Assembly: GCA_905221605.1 (NCBI GenBank)
Contig: CAJNDS010002679.1
Location: forward strand, 739,501-803,500
Direction: 5' to 3'
Origin: Symbiodinium natans
Taxonomy: Eukaryota; Sar; Dinophyceae; Suessiales; Symbiodiniaceae
DNA length: 64,000 nucleotides
Made by a program: the position numbers and the translations under genes. Below are positions 35,901 to 45,868 of the stretch, piece after piece. How positions within the stretch are numbered: the stretch's first letter is position 1; every line of letters starts with the position of its first letter. Below the pieces are notes generated by a model. It was not told the DNA's origin. It searched no databases and saw only the letters and a program-made list of their open reading frames with translations.

Positions 35901-38900
35901 GAAGAAAGAACTGGCCGCGAACCCTGCAATGCACAGATGAAGGGCAAGGGTGTCAAGAACTCGAGGAACATTTCTCTCCCAATGTTCAACTCCCCCCTTC
36001 CCTAGTATAAGAAACCCAAAAGCCCCACAGGGACTGTTTAGTAGTGGGGTGGGGATGGGGAAGGGTTCTTATCCCTTGTCCCGAACAAACAGCCCGTCCT
36101 TGTAGCTTGCTGCCTCGGACTCCTCCGCAAACCCTAAACCCTAGACCCTAAACCCTAAACCCTGATTCTGCAGAGAGTTTAACAGGGGCGACTGCCAGAC
36201 CGGTCTTTGTGGGCCAGGGTGTTTTTGTTTAGGTATCAGGGGTGTGTTATTGCAACCAGTTTTGTTTTTGTGCCAGGGGTGTCTTATTGCTACGGGGAGG
36301 GAGTATTGGAACTTGCCAGGTAGCCAACCCTAAACCCTAAACCCTAAACCCTAAACCCTAAACCCTAAACCCTTAGGGTGGTGTAGCTCTACAGCTAAGC
36401 CACACCTTCCTTGTGTTGGGCGAGCTACCAGCCGCTTAATTAAGCCGAGGGTTGACGATTTCGATAACCCTAAACCCTAAACCCTAAACCCTAAACCCTA
36501 AACCCTAATTAAACCCTAAACCCCGATGAGAGAGACTCCTCAAGTCAGGTCTGCCTCCTGGAACGATTCGGATTCACACTTCGCCCACGATCTCCATGTC
36601 GCAGGCGCAGTGCTGATGCGTGGGTTTAGGGTTTAGGGTTTAGGGTTTAGGGTTTAAGGTTTCGGGTTTCGGGTTTAGTGCGTAGGGTTTAGGGTTTCGG
36701 GTTTAGTGTGTAGGGTTCAGGGTTTAGGGTTTTGGGTTTTGGGTTTAGGGTTCTGTTGGGCAGAAGCGCGAACCCTCTACCACTGGCAGCCACACATCCG
36801 ACTCTCTGCAAGCGCATCCTGCAAACCAAAAACCCTGAGCCCTAAACTCGATCTGCAGCGCCTTTGCTCCCTAAACCCGAAACCCTAACCCCTAAACCCT
36901 AAGCCCTGAACCCTAAACCGTAAACCCTAAAGGCAGGTTTGCAGTTCTCGGTCCAGACCGAAACCCACGCATCACCCTGAAACCCTCCAGTGCTCAGTTC
37001 CCTGAGCACAGGCCCGCTACACCCTAAACCCTAAACCCTAAACCCTAAACCCGAAGGCCTGGTCCTGAACTCTAGACCCTCAACCCTGAACCCGAGAAGC
37101 CCGCGCCCAAAAGAAGTGCAAGGATCCTCACGAGCCACCCCTTGTTCGCGACAGGCCCTGACCGACACATCGTGCTGCGCTTGGCCTCCTGAAACTAAAG
37201 ACCCGAAACCCTAAATCCTAAGCCCTAAACGCTAGGCCATAAGCTCTAAGGGTTTAGGGTTTATAGGATGCTAGTAAAAACTACTGGAGGTTTTGGTGTT
37301 AGCTCAATTCCTTACCGACTTGAAAGGGGCGCGTCTACCTGGTTTTCTAAGCCCCTGAAGCCCTAGCTTTTGCAATCTGAGGTCCTCACCTGCTCTTGGG
37401 CCCCTGACTACCCCCCCCCACCCCCCCGCTCCCCCCCCGCGCTCCCCTCTCTCCCCCCAAACAGGTTGCCCCCAAGGTTTCCTCCCCTTAGGCAAGGGGC
37501 CCTTAAGCACTTTATTTTAAAGTGTGAGAGCTTTACGGCTTCCAGTTTAGGGTTTCGGGTTTATAGAGTTTAGGGTTTAGGCTTCTTTTCGAAACCCAGA
37601 AGCCAGGGAAAATAGTAACCAAGCAGACAGCCAGGGCCTCGCCCCAAGGCTCGCAGAACTCTCAATTTCAGGTTGTCGGGCCTAAAAGACCACGTTATAC
37701 AATATTTCGGGTTTAGGGTTTAGGGTTTAGGGTGTCAAAGGGCACTTGTGATCTGGCGAAACTGGGATTGGGTGTACACAGGGCCCCTCGTGTGTTTCGG
37801 ATGCCTAGGGCTCCAGATTGGGTTCTCGTGTGTTTCGGATGTGCAGGGCTCCAGATTGGGTTCTGATGTGCTTGGGTTGAGTTGAGGATTGATAGTTGAG
37901 GGCTTAGGGCCTAGGGTTTAGGGTTGAGTGTTGAGTGTTGAGTGTTGAGGGATTAGGGTTTAGGGCCGTTTAGGGTTTAGGGTTTAGGGTTTAGGGTTTA
38001 GGGTTTAGTGTTTAGTGTTTAGGGTTTAGCGTTTAGCTTTGCCACTCCAAGGTCCACGCGGCGGAACATCACCACGCCCTCCCTGGTCGTGAGGGAAGCC
38101 AGGGGCGTTGGGGAGCCGATCCCCAAAGTGGGAAAGGCCTAGGGCTGTTAGGGTTTAGGGTGTAGGGTTAGGGGTTAGGGGTTAGGGGTTAGGGTTTAGG
38201 GTTTGGAACAACCTGATGACCCTTAAGCACCCTAAGCACGGTAAGCCCATACCTAGCCTCAAAACCCAATAAGCCCATCATAGCCCATCAACCCCAGGAA
38301 AGCCCTGTGAAAAAGTGTGTGTACAAAGCGCTCCGCGTTGTAGGGCTTCCTCCGCGGTCCATGCTGACACCAAGCATCAGCAGGCCGGCTTGGAGTTTGG
38401 GGGTTCAGGGCCTGCCTGGGGCCTGGAGGGGGTTTAGCTTTTTTGGGGTTCAGGATTCAGGGGAAGAAAAAGGTATACAGAAGGGATAGGGTTGGAATTT
38501 TGTGGAGTTTAGGGTTCAGGGTTGAAATAAGTTACTACGGTTGAGATTGATAGATGTTGAAAAGGGTCTCTGTTGCAGGGCCTAAGAGTTCGGGGTCTTG
38601 GGGTTCAGGGTACCAAGAAGGCTCCATGACTCATGGACCCTGAAAAGACTGAGGTCTACAGAGATGTTTGTATGGGGTTCAAGGGCCAACTCAGCCAGAA
38701 GTTGAAGACTCGGGATGTTAGTTGACCGCTTTAGGGTTTAGGGTGTTCTCATGTCCCCTGCAGATGTCTACCGGGCGCACACGCCAAAACACGTTCTTAT
38801 CGCAACGCAACAAAGCAAGCCATCAACCCTTGCAACCCTAAACCCTAAACCCTAAACCCTAAACCCTAAAGAAACGTGGGTAGGGTTTGGGGTATTGGGG

Positions 38901-39359
38901 CTCAGGGTTCAAGAGGGCCCCCCCTGCCCCCACGCACACCGAGGTTCAGGATTTCGGATTTAGGATTTGGGGTGTAGTGCTTAATTAGGGGTGAAGATTG
39001 AGGGGAGGAAGCCAGGGACTTCTGATGTTGAGTTTGGGCCTAGAGCAAGTCTCAGCCCTAAACCTTAAACCCTAAACCCCTAAACCCTAAACCTTAAACC
39101 CTAAACCCCTAAACCCTAAACCCTAAACCCTAAACCCTAAACCCCGAAACCTAAACCCTGAACCCTGAACCCTAAACCCTCAACCCCCAAACCCCTAAAA
39201 CCCTTTCGTCCAGGCCTTTGCTGGAATCGAATTGGCACCTGGCCGCCTCCGCCGGGGCAGAGCTGGCTGGGAGTTACCCTTTGTTGCGGTTTAGGGTTTA
39301 GGGTTTGGGTTTAGGGTCTAGGGTCTAGGGTTTAGGGTTTAGGGTTTAGGGTTTAGGGT

Positions 39360-39595
39360 TTAGGGTTTAATTAGGGGTTTAGGCGGTTTAGGCGGTTTAG
39401 GGGTTGGGTTTAGGGGTTTAGGGGTTTAGGGGTTTAGGGGTTTAGGGGTTTAGGGGTGTAGGGGTGTAGGGGTGTAGGGGTTTAGGGGTTTAGGGGTTTC
39501 GGGGTTTAGGGGTTTTGGGGGTTGGGGGTTTGGGGGTTTGGGGGTTTTGGGGTTTTGGGGTTTTGGGGTTTAGGGTTTAGGGTTTAGGGTTTAGG
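39360..39595 (+). repeat. GTTTAGGGG / GTTTTGGGG variant arrays
   Basis: G-rich arrays with eight-base TTTAGGGG units, then TTTGGGGG and TTTTGGGG units, returning to TTTAGGG at about 39568. Confidence 0.9.
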
Positions 39596-39889
39596 CAGGT
39601 CACCACATTATACTTAAGTTGATGAGCTTCCTTCCGGCTAGTCCTAAACCTTAAACCCTAAACCCTAAGGCCTAGGGCCCCAAAACTTCCATCTCTCACC
39701 CGGGCGAATACAAGAGAACAAAGCTTCCAGAATCGCTACAGATCAAGAACCCTATACATGCATGTAGACCCCGTTAAAACCCAGAGCCCGCCCTAAGCTA
39801 AACCCCACAATGCGCGTCCGCCGCCAGCCCTGCTCAAGCCGTTGATAGGAGCTTGCCAAACGCAGGCTGTTTTGTAAACCTAAACCCTA

Positions 39890-40012
39890 AAACCTAAACC
39901 CTAAACCCTAAACCCTAAACCCTAAACCCTAAACCCTAAACCCTAAACCCTAAACCCTAAACCCTAAACCCTAAACCCTAAACCCTAAACCCTAAACCCT
40001 AAACCCTGAACC
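39890..40012 (-). repeat. (CCCTAAA)n, about 17 copies, immediately upstream of a start codon
   Basis: Ends a few bases before the ATG at 40018, so the proximal upstream region of the next gene is telomeric repeat. Confidence 0.95.
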
Positions 40013-40017
40013 CTGTC

Positions 40018-42262
40018 ATGGGGCTCTGGGCCATAGCGTGCTCACTGTTGGTGGCTTCTGCCGCTGCCATCGAGGACGAGACGTGCAACGCAGCGCCTAC
40101 AGGGGATGCGTTCGCTGTCCCAGACAGCTCCGGAGCCCCATGGTCCTTCTACAAATACTCGGAGGTCACCGCCAGACTTTTCCACCACATTGCGACGGGC
40201 CCCTTTGAACTTAAGAGGAGGACCGACTCACCCTTTGCCCTCGAGGTTGTTCCCCTTGGGCTGCGGGGAGTTCAAACCGACACCCCGGAAATCACGTCGG
40301 TGGAATGCGCGGCTGCCGAGTTCACGTGTAGCAAGGCCGTGGACGCATACCCAAATGCTTGCAGCGGCGAACTCAAGCTGGTAGAGTTCATAAATACTGT
40401 CGCGCGGTCACGCGCGCCTGGAGTGGCCTATGGCCTTCTACTTCTTCCGCCGCGCTGTGGGCGGAGGCAAGGTCGTGGCCGTGGTCGAGGCAAGGTCCCT
40501 GCTGCCCGTCAGTCTGTCCGACCACCTTGTATTCTCAACTTCCTGCAAGATTCCTCCCACATGCAGGACCAGGGAGCACGCTGGCCCTAAACTCTAAGCC
40601 TCTTAAAACCCATATGAGACCTCCGCAAGCCCGAAGAGCCCTGGAAGCCCTAGAACCCCTAGAAGCCCTAGAAATCCTATCAGCCGTTTGAGGCCTATAC
40701 GCCCCATATGGGCGTTTACGAACATAGCGGACCCCAATATAGATCCCCAAATAGTAGGACCCCTTATAATAAAAAGGGTCCCAACAAGGTGCCCCAAATT
40801 TCGAAAGTCCCCCGTTCGGCCCCCAACCTCGAGGACCATGAAGCCCTCGGGGGCTGTGCTGGACCCTCCCTTGCCACCGGAGATCCCTGGCATGGAGGAC
40901 TTCAATATGGGGGGGGTGTGACGAAAATAAGCGGGACCAAATGGACCCCCAAATAGGAGGAATCCCTTGTAGTAAGGTTCCTCTAACTTCGGAAACCCCA
41001 TCTGAATCCCCAAGTGCAAAACTGATGTCATCAGCCCCTATACGGCCCATGTAAACCTCATTAAACCCTTATGGAGGCTTAATGTGCTCCTATACAAGCC
41101 CTGATTAGCCCTTCACGAACCCTTACCAGCCCCTGCTAACTCTTACCGTGATTCCGAAACACCTCGCCCTAGACGTCGAGTCTTTCTTCAGCCATTCAAG
41201 CCCCCCCTAAGCACCTAGAAGCTCAAAGCCCCTCAGCCGCACTAAAGTTATGACACGGGTAGGGACCTCACCCCAAGGGTCCATGTACCTTATGATTAAA
41301 TACGTGGGCCCTACAGTCCCCATATAGGAAGTACGTTAAAGCGAAAGTATTCCCTATTTACGCACATGGACCCTTCGGGTAGTAGCCCTAAACCCGAAAC
41401 CCGAAACCCTAGACCCTAGACCCTAGACCCTAAACCCTAAACCCTAAACCCTAAACCCTAAACCTATGACTCCTTGTCATGTTTGCTTTGGACATCAACT
41501 TTAAAAAATGGCTCAGTGTCAGGGTTTTCCAGAAGGAGTTTAGACATTAGATGCTGCTGAATTCTCAGGTATAGGGTCGAGGGTTTAGGCTTCCGGGGGG
41601 TTAGGGTTTAGGTTTTAGGGTTTAGGGTTTAGGGTCGCGGGTCTAGGGTTTAGGGTTTAGGGGTCAGGGTTTGGGGTTTAGGGTTTAGGGATCCGAGTTT
41701 TGGGAGGTTCGTGCTTCGGCATGGACCGGAGCCGGCAACACCCCAGTGGAGGACTTGAACCTGTCGTTCCCCAAGCTCTCTGCCGGCGGGGCCGCGCATC
41801 CCGGAAATCGCAAGGCAGGAATAGGGTTTAGGGTTTAGGGTTTAGGGTTTAGGGTTTAGGGTTTAGGGTTTAGGGTTTAGGGTTTAGGGTTTAGGGTTTA
41901 GGGTTTAGGGTTTAGGGTTTAGGGAGGAAGAAACAGGAGCTGTAGAGGTTTCAGGCTTAGGGTTTCTAGGGTTCAACGGCTGTGCGGCGCCCATAAGGGT
42001 TTCACGGGCGTATGTGGCTTAGGGCGGATATGGGGTGTCAGGGTTCTGGGGTCCAAGGGGTTGTTTAGGGTTTCAGGTTTTTTCCCAAATTTAGGAGGGG
42101 GATCCGACCCTGAACAAGGGCCGGAATGGACGTGATCTGCTTGAAACGGCCGGCAGCGCTGGGGCGGCAGCGATGGCCCTGGCGTTGCTGGGCATCTGCT
42201 GCCTCCGCCGGGCGAGGAAGATTCGGGAGGCTGAGGCTGGCGAGCTTCGGAATGCCGCGTAA
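40018..42262 (+). CDS. Secreted or type I membrane protein of unknown family, 239 aa
   Basis: Four exons join in phase 0: 40018-40380, 40424-40528, 41707-41814 and 42119-42262 (TAA). The total is 720 bases. The N-terminus is a clear signal peptide (MGLWAIACSLLVASAAA) followed by a Cys-containing luminal region. Exon 2 reads naturally (MAFYFFRRAVGGGKVVAVVE). Exon 4 encodes a C-terminal membrane segment (AGAAAMALALLGICC) and a basic cytosolic tail (RRARK). Introns 1 and 2 use GT and intron 3 uses GC. Intron 1 would be only 43 bases, far shorter than any other intron here, so a frameshift between exons 1 and 2 is an alternative. Intron 2 contains family G sequence and dispersed repeats. I do not recognise the family. 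Confidence 0.55.
41273..41379 (+). mobile_element. Inverted-repeat element, family G
   Basis: Left end CCAAGGGTCCATGTACCTTA and right end ACATGGACCCTTCGGG. It matches 61358-61462. It lies in intron 2 of the membrane-protein gene. Confidence 0.55.
41822..41925 (+). repeat. (TTTAGGG)n, about 15 copies
   Basis: Starts directly after exon 3 of the membrane-protein gene. Confidence 0.95.
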
Positions 42263-42282
42263 AAACTGCAGTTGTGCAGGGG

Positions 42283-42375
42283 CTGGTTCTTAGTAGGGAA
42301 TGAGGGAATGAGGTACCCTATGTAAGCCCATATATATAGAGGGCTCCAATTCCCTCATTCCCTACTAAGAACCAG
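42283..42375 (+). mobile_element. Family F element with perfect long terminal inverted repeats
   Basis: The terminal inverted repeats match perfectly over 27 bases, starting CTGGTTCTTAGTAGGGAATG. The interior is about 39 bases and includes TATATATA. It lies 20 bases after the stop codon of the membrane-protein gene. It is the best-preserved small element in the window. Confidence 0.75.
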
Positions 42376-43579
42376 GGGGGTTGCAGGGGCTTTTGGGTTT
42401 AGGGCTCAAAATTTCAGGGTGTTCGCTCCATCTCGAGCCTTGCAGCCCCGACATCGGTGCCTGCAAGATTCCAAACAATTGACCCACGGTTTAGGGTTTA
42501 GGGTTTAGAGTTTAGGGTTTAGGGTTCAGGGTTTAGTGTTTAGGGTTTAGGGTTTAGGGTTTATAGGGTTTAGGGTTTACGGTTTAGGGTTTAGGGTTTA
42601 GGGTAGAGGGGACGTCAAGGGGCTGAAAAGCCTAAGCTTCAAACCCCCAAGATCTTAAAGGCTGAGGCCACAGACCCCAAACACCTCATGAATCTTATAG
42701 CTTCAGGGACTGTTGCGCTCTTCGGGATTTTCGGGGATTTTAGGGATTTGGGGTGGCTTGAGAAGTTCTCAAAATTTTCCTTAAGACCTACAAAAGCCTG
42801 AAACTGAAAACTGTCACGGCCAGGTGTTGAGAGCTCGCGCAAAGCCACGCCTGTGGCGTTGGGGTTTAGGGTTTAGGGTTTAGGGTTTAAGGTTCAGGGT
42901 TTAGGGTTTAAAGGCTGCTAAGGGGTTGAGGGCTTTGGGTTTCAGAAGGCTTCAGAGTTTTTGGGGGTTGTGAAGACAAGGTCTGAAGTGTGGGCCTTCT
43001 GAAGTCTCTAACGAGATCCGAACCTCAAAGTAGGTTTGCTGCCGCCGAATCCAGGCGGAGGGCTCAAAAAGAGCCAAGGTGCGGCCATCACGGTGAACAA
43101 AGGCGTCTTCGAAGTCACAAGTACCCCGGACCCCTTCACCCTAAACCCTAAGCCGTAACCCTAAACCCTAAACCCTAAACGCTAAACCCCAGAGACCCTA
43201 AACCCTAAACCCTAAACCCTAACCCTCAGCCGTAACCCAAAACCGCTGGAACACAGAAGGTCAACCTCAGGAGGCCTTTCATAGGGGGGGGGGGGGGGGG
43301 GGTTCGCAAATCTGTTCCATCGGCATCTCCCGCATGCCTGGCTCCAGGTGTGACGCACTTCTTTGTAGCAAGGGCCCGCAAGTGCGCTGTTTGCAACGTA
43401 GCGAGTCCAGAGAGGGGGGGGTCGGTAAAGGGCTCCGAACTGTGGAAGCTAGAAGATGAGTACATACCCTTGCACCGATCATCTATCTCAGGTTGAGACT
43501 CAAAAAAAGAGGTCCTCAGGGAGCCGAACCGCCAACATTTAGGGTTTAGGGCCAGTTTAGGGTTTAGGGTTTAGGGCTT
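42376..43579. other. Spacer between the membrane-protein gene and the retroelement
   Basis: TTTAGGG arrays occur at 42489-42605 and 42860-42910, CCCTAAA at 43138-43225 and a G run at 43286-43302. No gene was recognised. Unique pieces near 42640-42840 and 43010-43130 are open in places but fit no family. Confidence 0.5.
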
Positions 43580-43642
43580 GGCCCACATTCTTTGAGGTGT
43601 ACAGCATGATTCAATGCACTCACCCGGCAAGTTTTTTCGGCC
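43580..43642 (+). repeat. Retroelement terminal repeat A1
   Basis: 63 bases beginning GGCCCACATTCTTTGAGGTG and ending TTTTTTCGGCC, identical to A2 at 50606-50668. It marks the left end of the element. Confidence 0.9.
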
Positions 43643-43645
43643 CGA

Positions 43646-43924
43646 ATGTTCAGGGACCTTCTAGTAAGCTCTTTGCCCTTGATAAACAACTGGTGGTGCA
43701 CGTCCTCGCCCCGGACAGCTGAGCTCATCCTCTTGGTCTTAGTGGTTTTCTGGATTGGATTTGTGTGCGGAGGTCTGACTGCAGGCCTGATCTTTTCAGT
43801 GAGGTGTCGAGTCTGGACTACCAGGCTACTCCTGTCTGTTCTTGAAGGCCAGCCTGGTCTGGAACAGAGGCCTCTTCCCGTCATCCGAGGCGGGCGCAAT
43901 CGTCTACAGGCCTACCGTGCATGA
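43646..43924 (+). CDS. Small membrane-segment ORF at the 5' end of the retroelement
   Basis: A 92-residue ATG ORF beginning three bases after repeat A1. Residues about 25-50 form one hydrophobic segment (LVLVVFWIGFVCGGLTAG). It may be a separate accessory protein or a displaced N-terminus of the Gag-like ORF, because no good ATG was found for that ORF. No homologous family was recognised. Confidence 0.4.
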   Translation: MFRDLLVSSLPLINNWWCTSSPRTAELILLVLVVFWIGFVCGGLTAGLIFSVRCRVWTTRLLLSVLEGQPGLEQRPLPVIRGGRNRLQAYRA

Positions 43925-44036
43925 GTCAATCCTTCCCCCCTCCACTGTCCGTGTGAGAGTTGAGGCGGAAGGCTTGAATTTCGAGTCAAGACTGTCCAGG
44001 GCAACAAGTGATCAACACGACGGCGACCATTAGCAA

Positions 44037-45868
44037 GTGGGTGAGTCCCCGGCGGAGGAGCCGGACAGAGAGGTCCATCGTGAACTGGAACCCTCTCGCA
44101 ATCTTCCTCTTCTTCATCTTCTTCGCCGGCGCCGCTTGTTTTCAGCAGGAAAGTGGACTGTGGAAGTTCAGCTCACCCGAGCGTTCAGTGCCTACCTGTC
44201 CCAGAAGGACACCTGGCCCTCTTCGGTCTACGTCATCTACTCCGATCCGTCCGGCAACTGGACCAGATTCGCCAGGTCCCAGACCCGATCCTACGCAGCA
44301 GTCACGGTTGTGGCCTATCTGCTGGGAGGACCATGCCACTTGCCCCGCGAGGAGTTCAAAGCTTGCGGTGCGTGAACGTCGCGAACGACGACCAGGTGGA
44401 CTTGGTGTTGCTTCGATGGCATGGCGCTGGGAGCCCGAGTTGCCTGGCCATACCCTTGCGCACCAGTGCCAGTGGAGTCATCCTGTGTGTCCCCAACGGC
44501 TTCATCCCCCAGGAGGAGCTGGACGAAGCGGCCGACGGACCTTGCGATGGGGTGGTCGGACCTCACATGGTGGCTTCAGTGGCTGTGCAAGGCTCCGGAA
44601 GCGAAGCCGAGATGATGGAGGTGATATTGGTCGAGATGTCCATGGCCATTGCAGGGCAGCTGGACAAAAAGACCCAGAGGTCACGGAAAACCTTCCAGGG
44701 ATTTGCTGCAGATCGCAGCGTGCTTCCCAGCTTCTCAGAGCTCAACGACTTGGTTGCAAGCTGGACGGAAGGCGGGGAAGCTCGCCTGGAGGAATACTAC
44801 ACTGCCCCGGAAGAGATGCTCGAGGAGGAACCCCAAGAACTGGTGCCTCCCGAGATGCACAGCGACCAGAACGCTGCCATTCTCGCCCAGCTGGTGGAAA
44901 TTCAGACTGCCGTGGAAAGCCGCTTTCAGGCTCTGGAAAGCAAGGTGCACGGACTTCAAGCCCCGGCTGCCAAGACTCGGGCTGCGCTTCCAGGGCCTTC
45001 GCGGCCCGCCGCAGGCGCAGGGCGAGGAGGACTGCAGGACCAGATGGAGAACCTGCTAGGACATGTACGAGACCAAGTGCGTCGTCCCCCTCCACGCCTG
45101 CCCGACGAACCCGGCAGACTGGGAGAGACTGCCGTGGAAGCCCGAGCTCAGAAGCCTTTGGATGCAGAGAACGCTTCAACCGACGAATTGCTCAAGTTGG
45201 CCCTGGTCAAGCTGATGCATGGCTCCAAGGCCAAGAAGTCGCGCCGCCTCCCGGGCTTGCCTTCGTGGGAGAGTGGAGACTCGAGCGCCGAGGAGCAAGA
45301 CCCAGGTTGGAGTTCCACGAGCCGAGGCGGAAGAGGAATCGAGGCAGTAGAAAGGCTGAACGTGGCCATGAAGAACCACCCCGAGGCCTACCAGGAGCGC
45401 ATGGAGAGCCGGATGTGCAAGGCCGTCGACACCACAGAGCTCTTGCCGACGGTCCCGCTCCAGTTTGCGCGGTCTTGTCCTGTGGGGAAGTCCAGGACAG
45501 CTGGTTACTGCCTCCAGGGCTTCGCCAACGTTCACCGCCTGCTCTTGGAGAACAAGCCGCGCCAGGCTCGCTTGCAGGTGCTTCGCATGATGGCGGCTTT
45601 GGAGCAGTTTCTGATCGACGAGAACTGGCAGGTGGCAAGCCGTGTGACCGGCATGGAAGAACCTCCTTGGGGCTTTTGGGCCACCCAGGATTTGGGGGCT
45701 CTGAGACGCCAGTACGTCTACACACGATTGGCAGAGTCGACCTGGATCGGGGCCCTCATCAACGAGCTCAAGGAGGAGGAATGGCTCACAAAGAAGAAGA
45801 CGCATCCGCCGCCAAAGGGCCAGACAATGAAGGGAGCTGGACGAGGCGCAACAGAAGAAGCCGGATGA
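44037..45868 (+). CDS. Retroelement ORF1, Gag-like
   Basis: The sensible reading changes frame near 44360. Upstream, the frame from 44034 gives natural sequence (FSAGKWTVEVQL, SVYVIYSDPSGNW). Downstream, the frame ending at 45868 takes over (DQVDLVLLRWHGAG, GVILCVPNGFIPQEELDEA). The later part holds acidic and Glu-rich helices suited to coiled coils, Pro-rich linkers, and a conserved-looking block RVTGMEEPPWGFWATQDL near the end. A Gag role is inferred from position and composition; no CCHC zinc knuckle was seen. No in-frame ATG marks the start. The stop TGA overlaps the ATG of ORF2 as ATGA. Confidence 0.6.

Larger units (their letters stand above)
31529..40017. other. Telomeric spacers with unassigned candidate exons
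   Basis: Arrays of both orientations alternate. Short AG-preceded open pieces sit between a CCCTAAA array and a TTTAGGG array at about 33924-33975, 34350-34420, 36549-36605, 37156-37192 (ending in TGA) and 39213-39285. Further open pieces lie at 35889-35990 (FEFEERTGREPCNAQ) and 38055-38125. They may be exons of one or more genes, but I could not link them or name a family. A C/T-rich patch follows the array at 32819-32905, a G run lies at 33293-33307 and CCCCAAA/CCCCAAG units at 35350-35460. Confidence 0.4.

Noticed and set aside
40535-41050. Overlapping minus-strand ORFs of 142 and 171 residues
   Set aside because: Two frames are open over dispersed CCCCAAATAG-type repeats that resemble 1793-1885. 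No domain is seen, and the region is an intron of the membrane-protein gene.
44008-45864. Frame giving the first 600 residues of the 2,021-residue ORF
   Set aside because: Arg/Pro/Ser-rich out-of-frame reading. The neighbouring frames give natural Gag-like protein, and the true ORF2 starts at the ATG at 45865.
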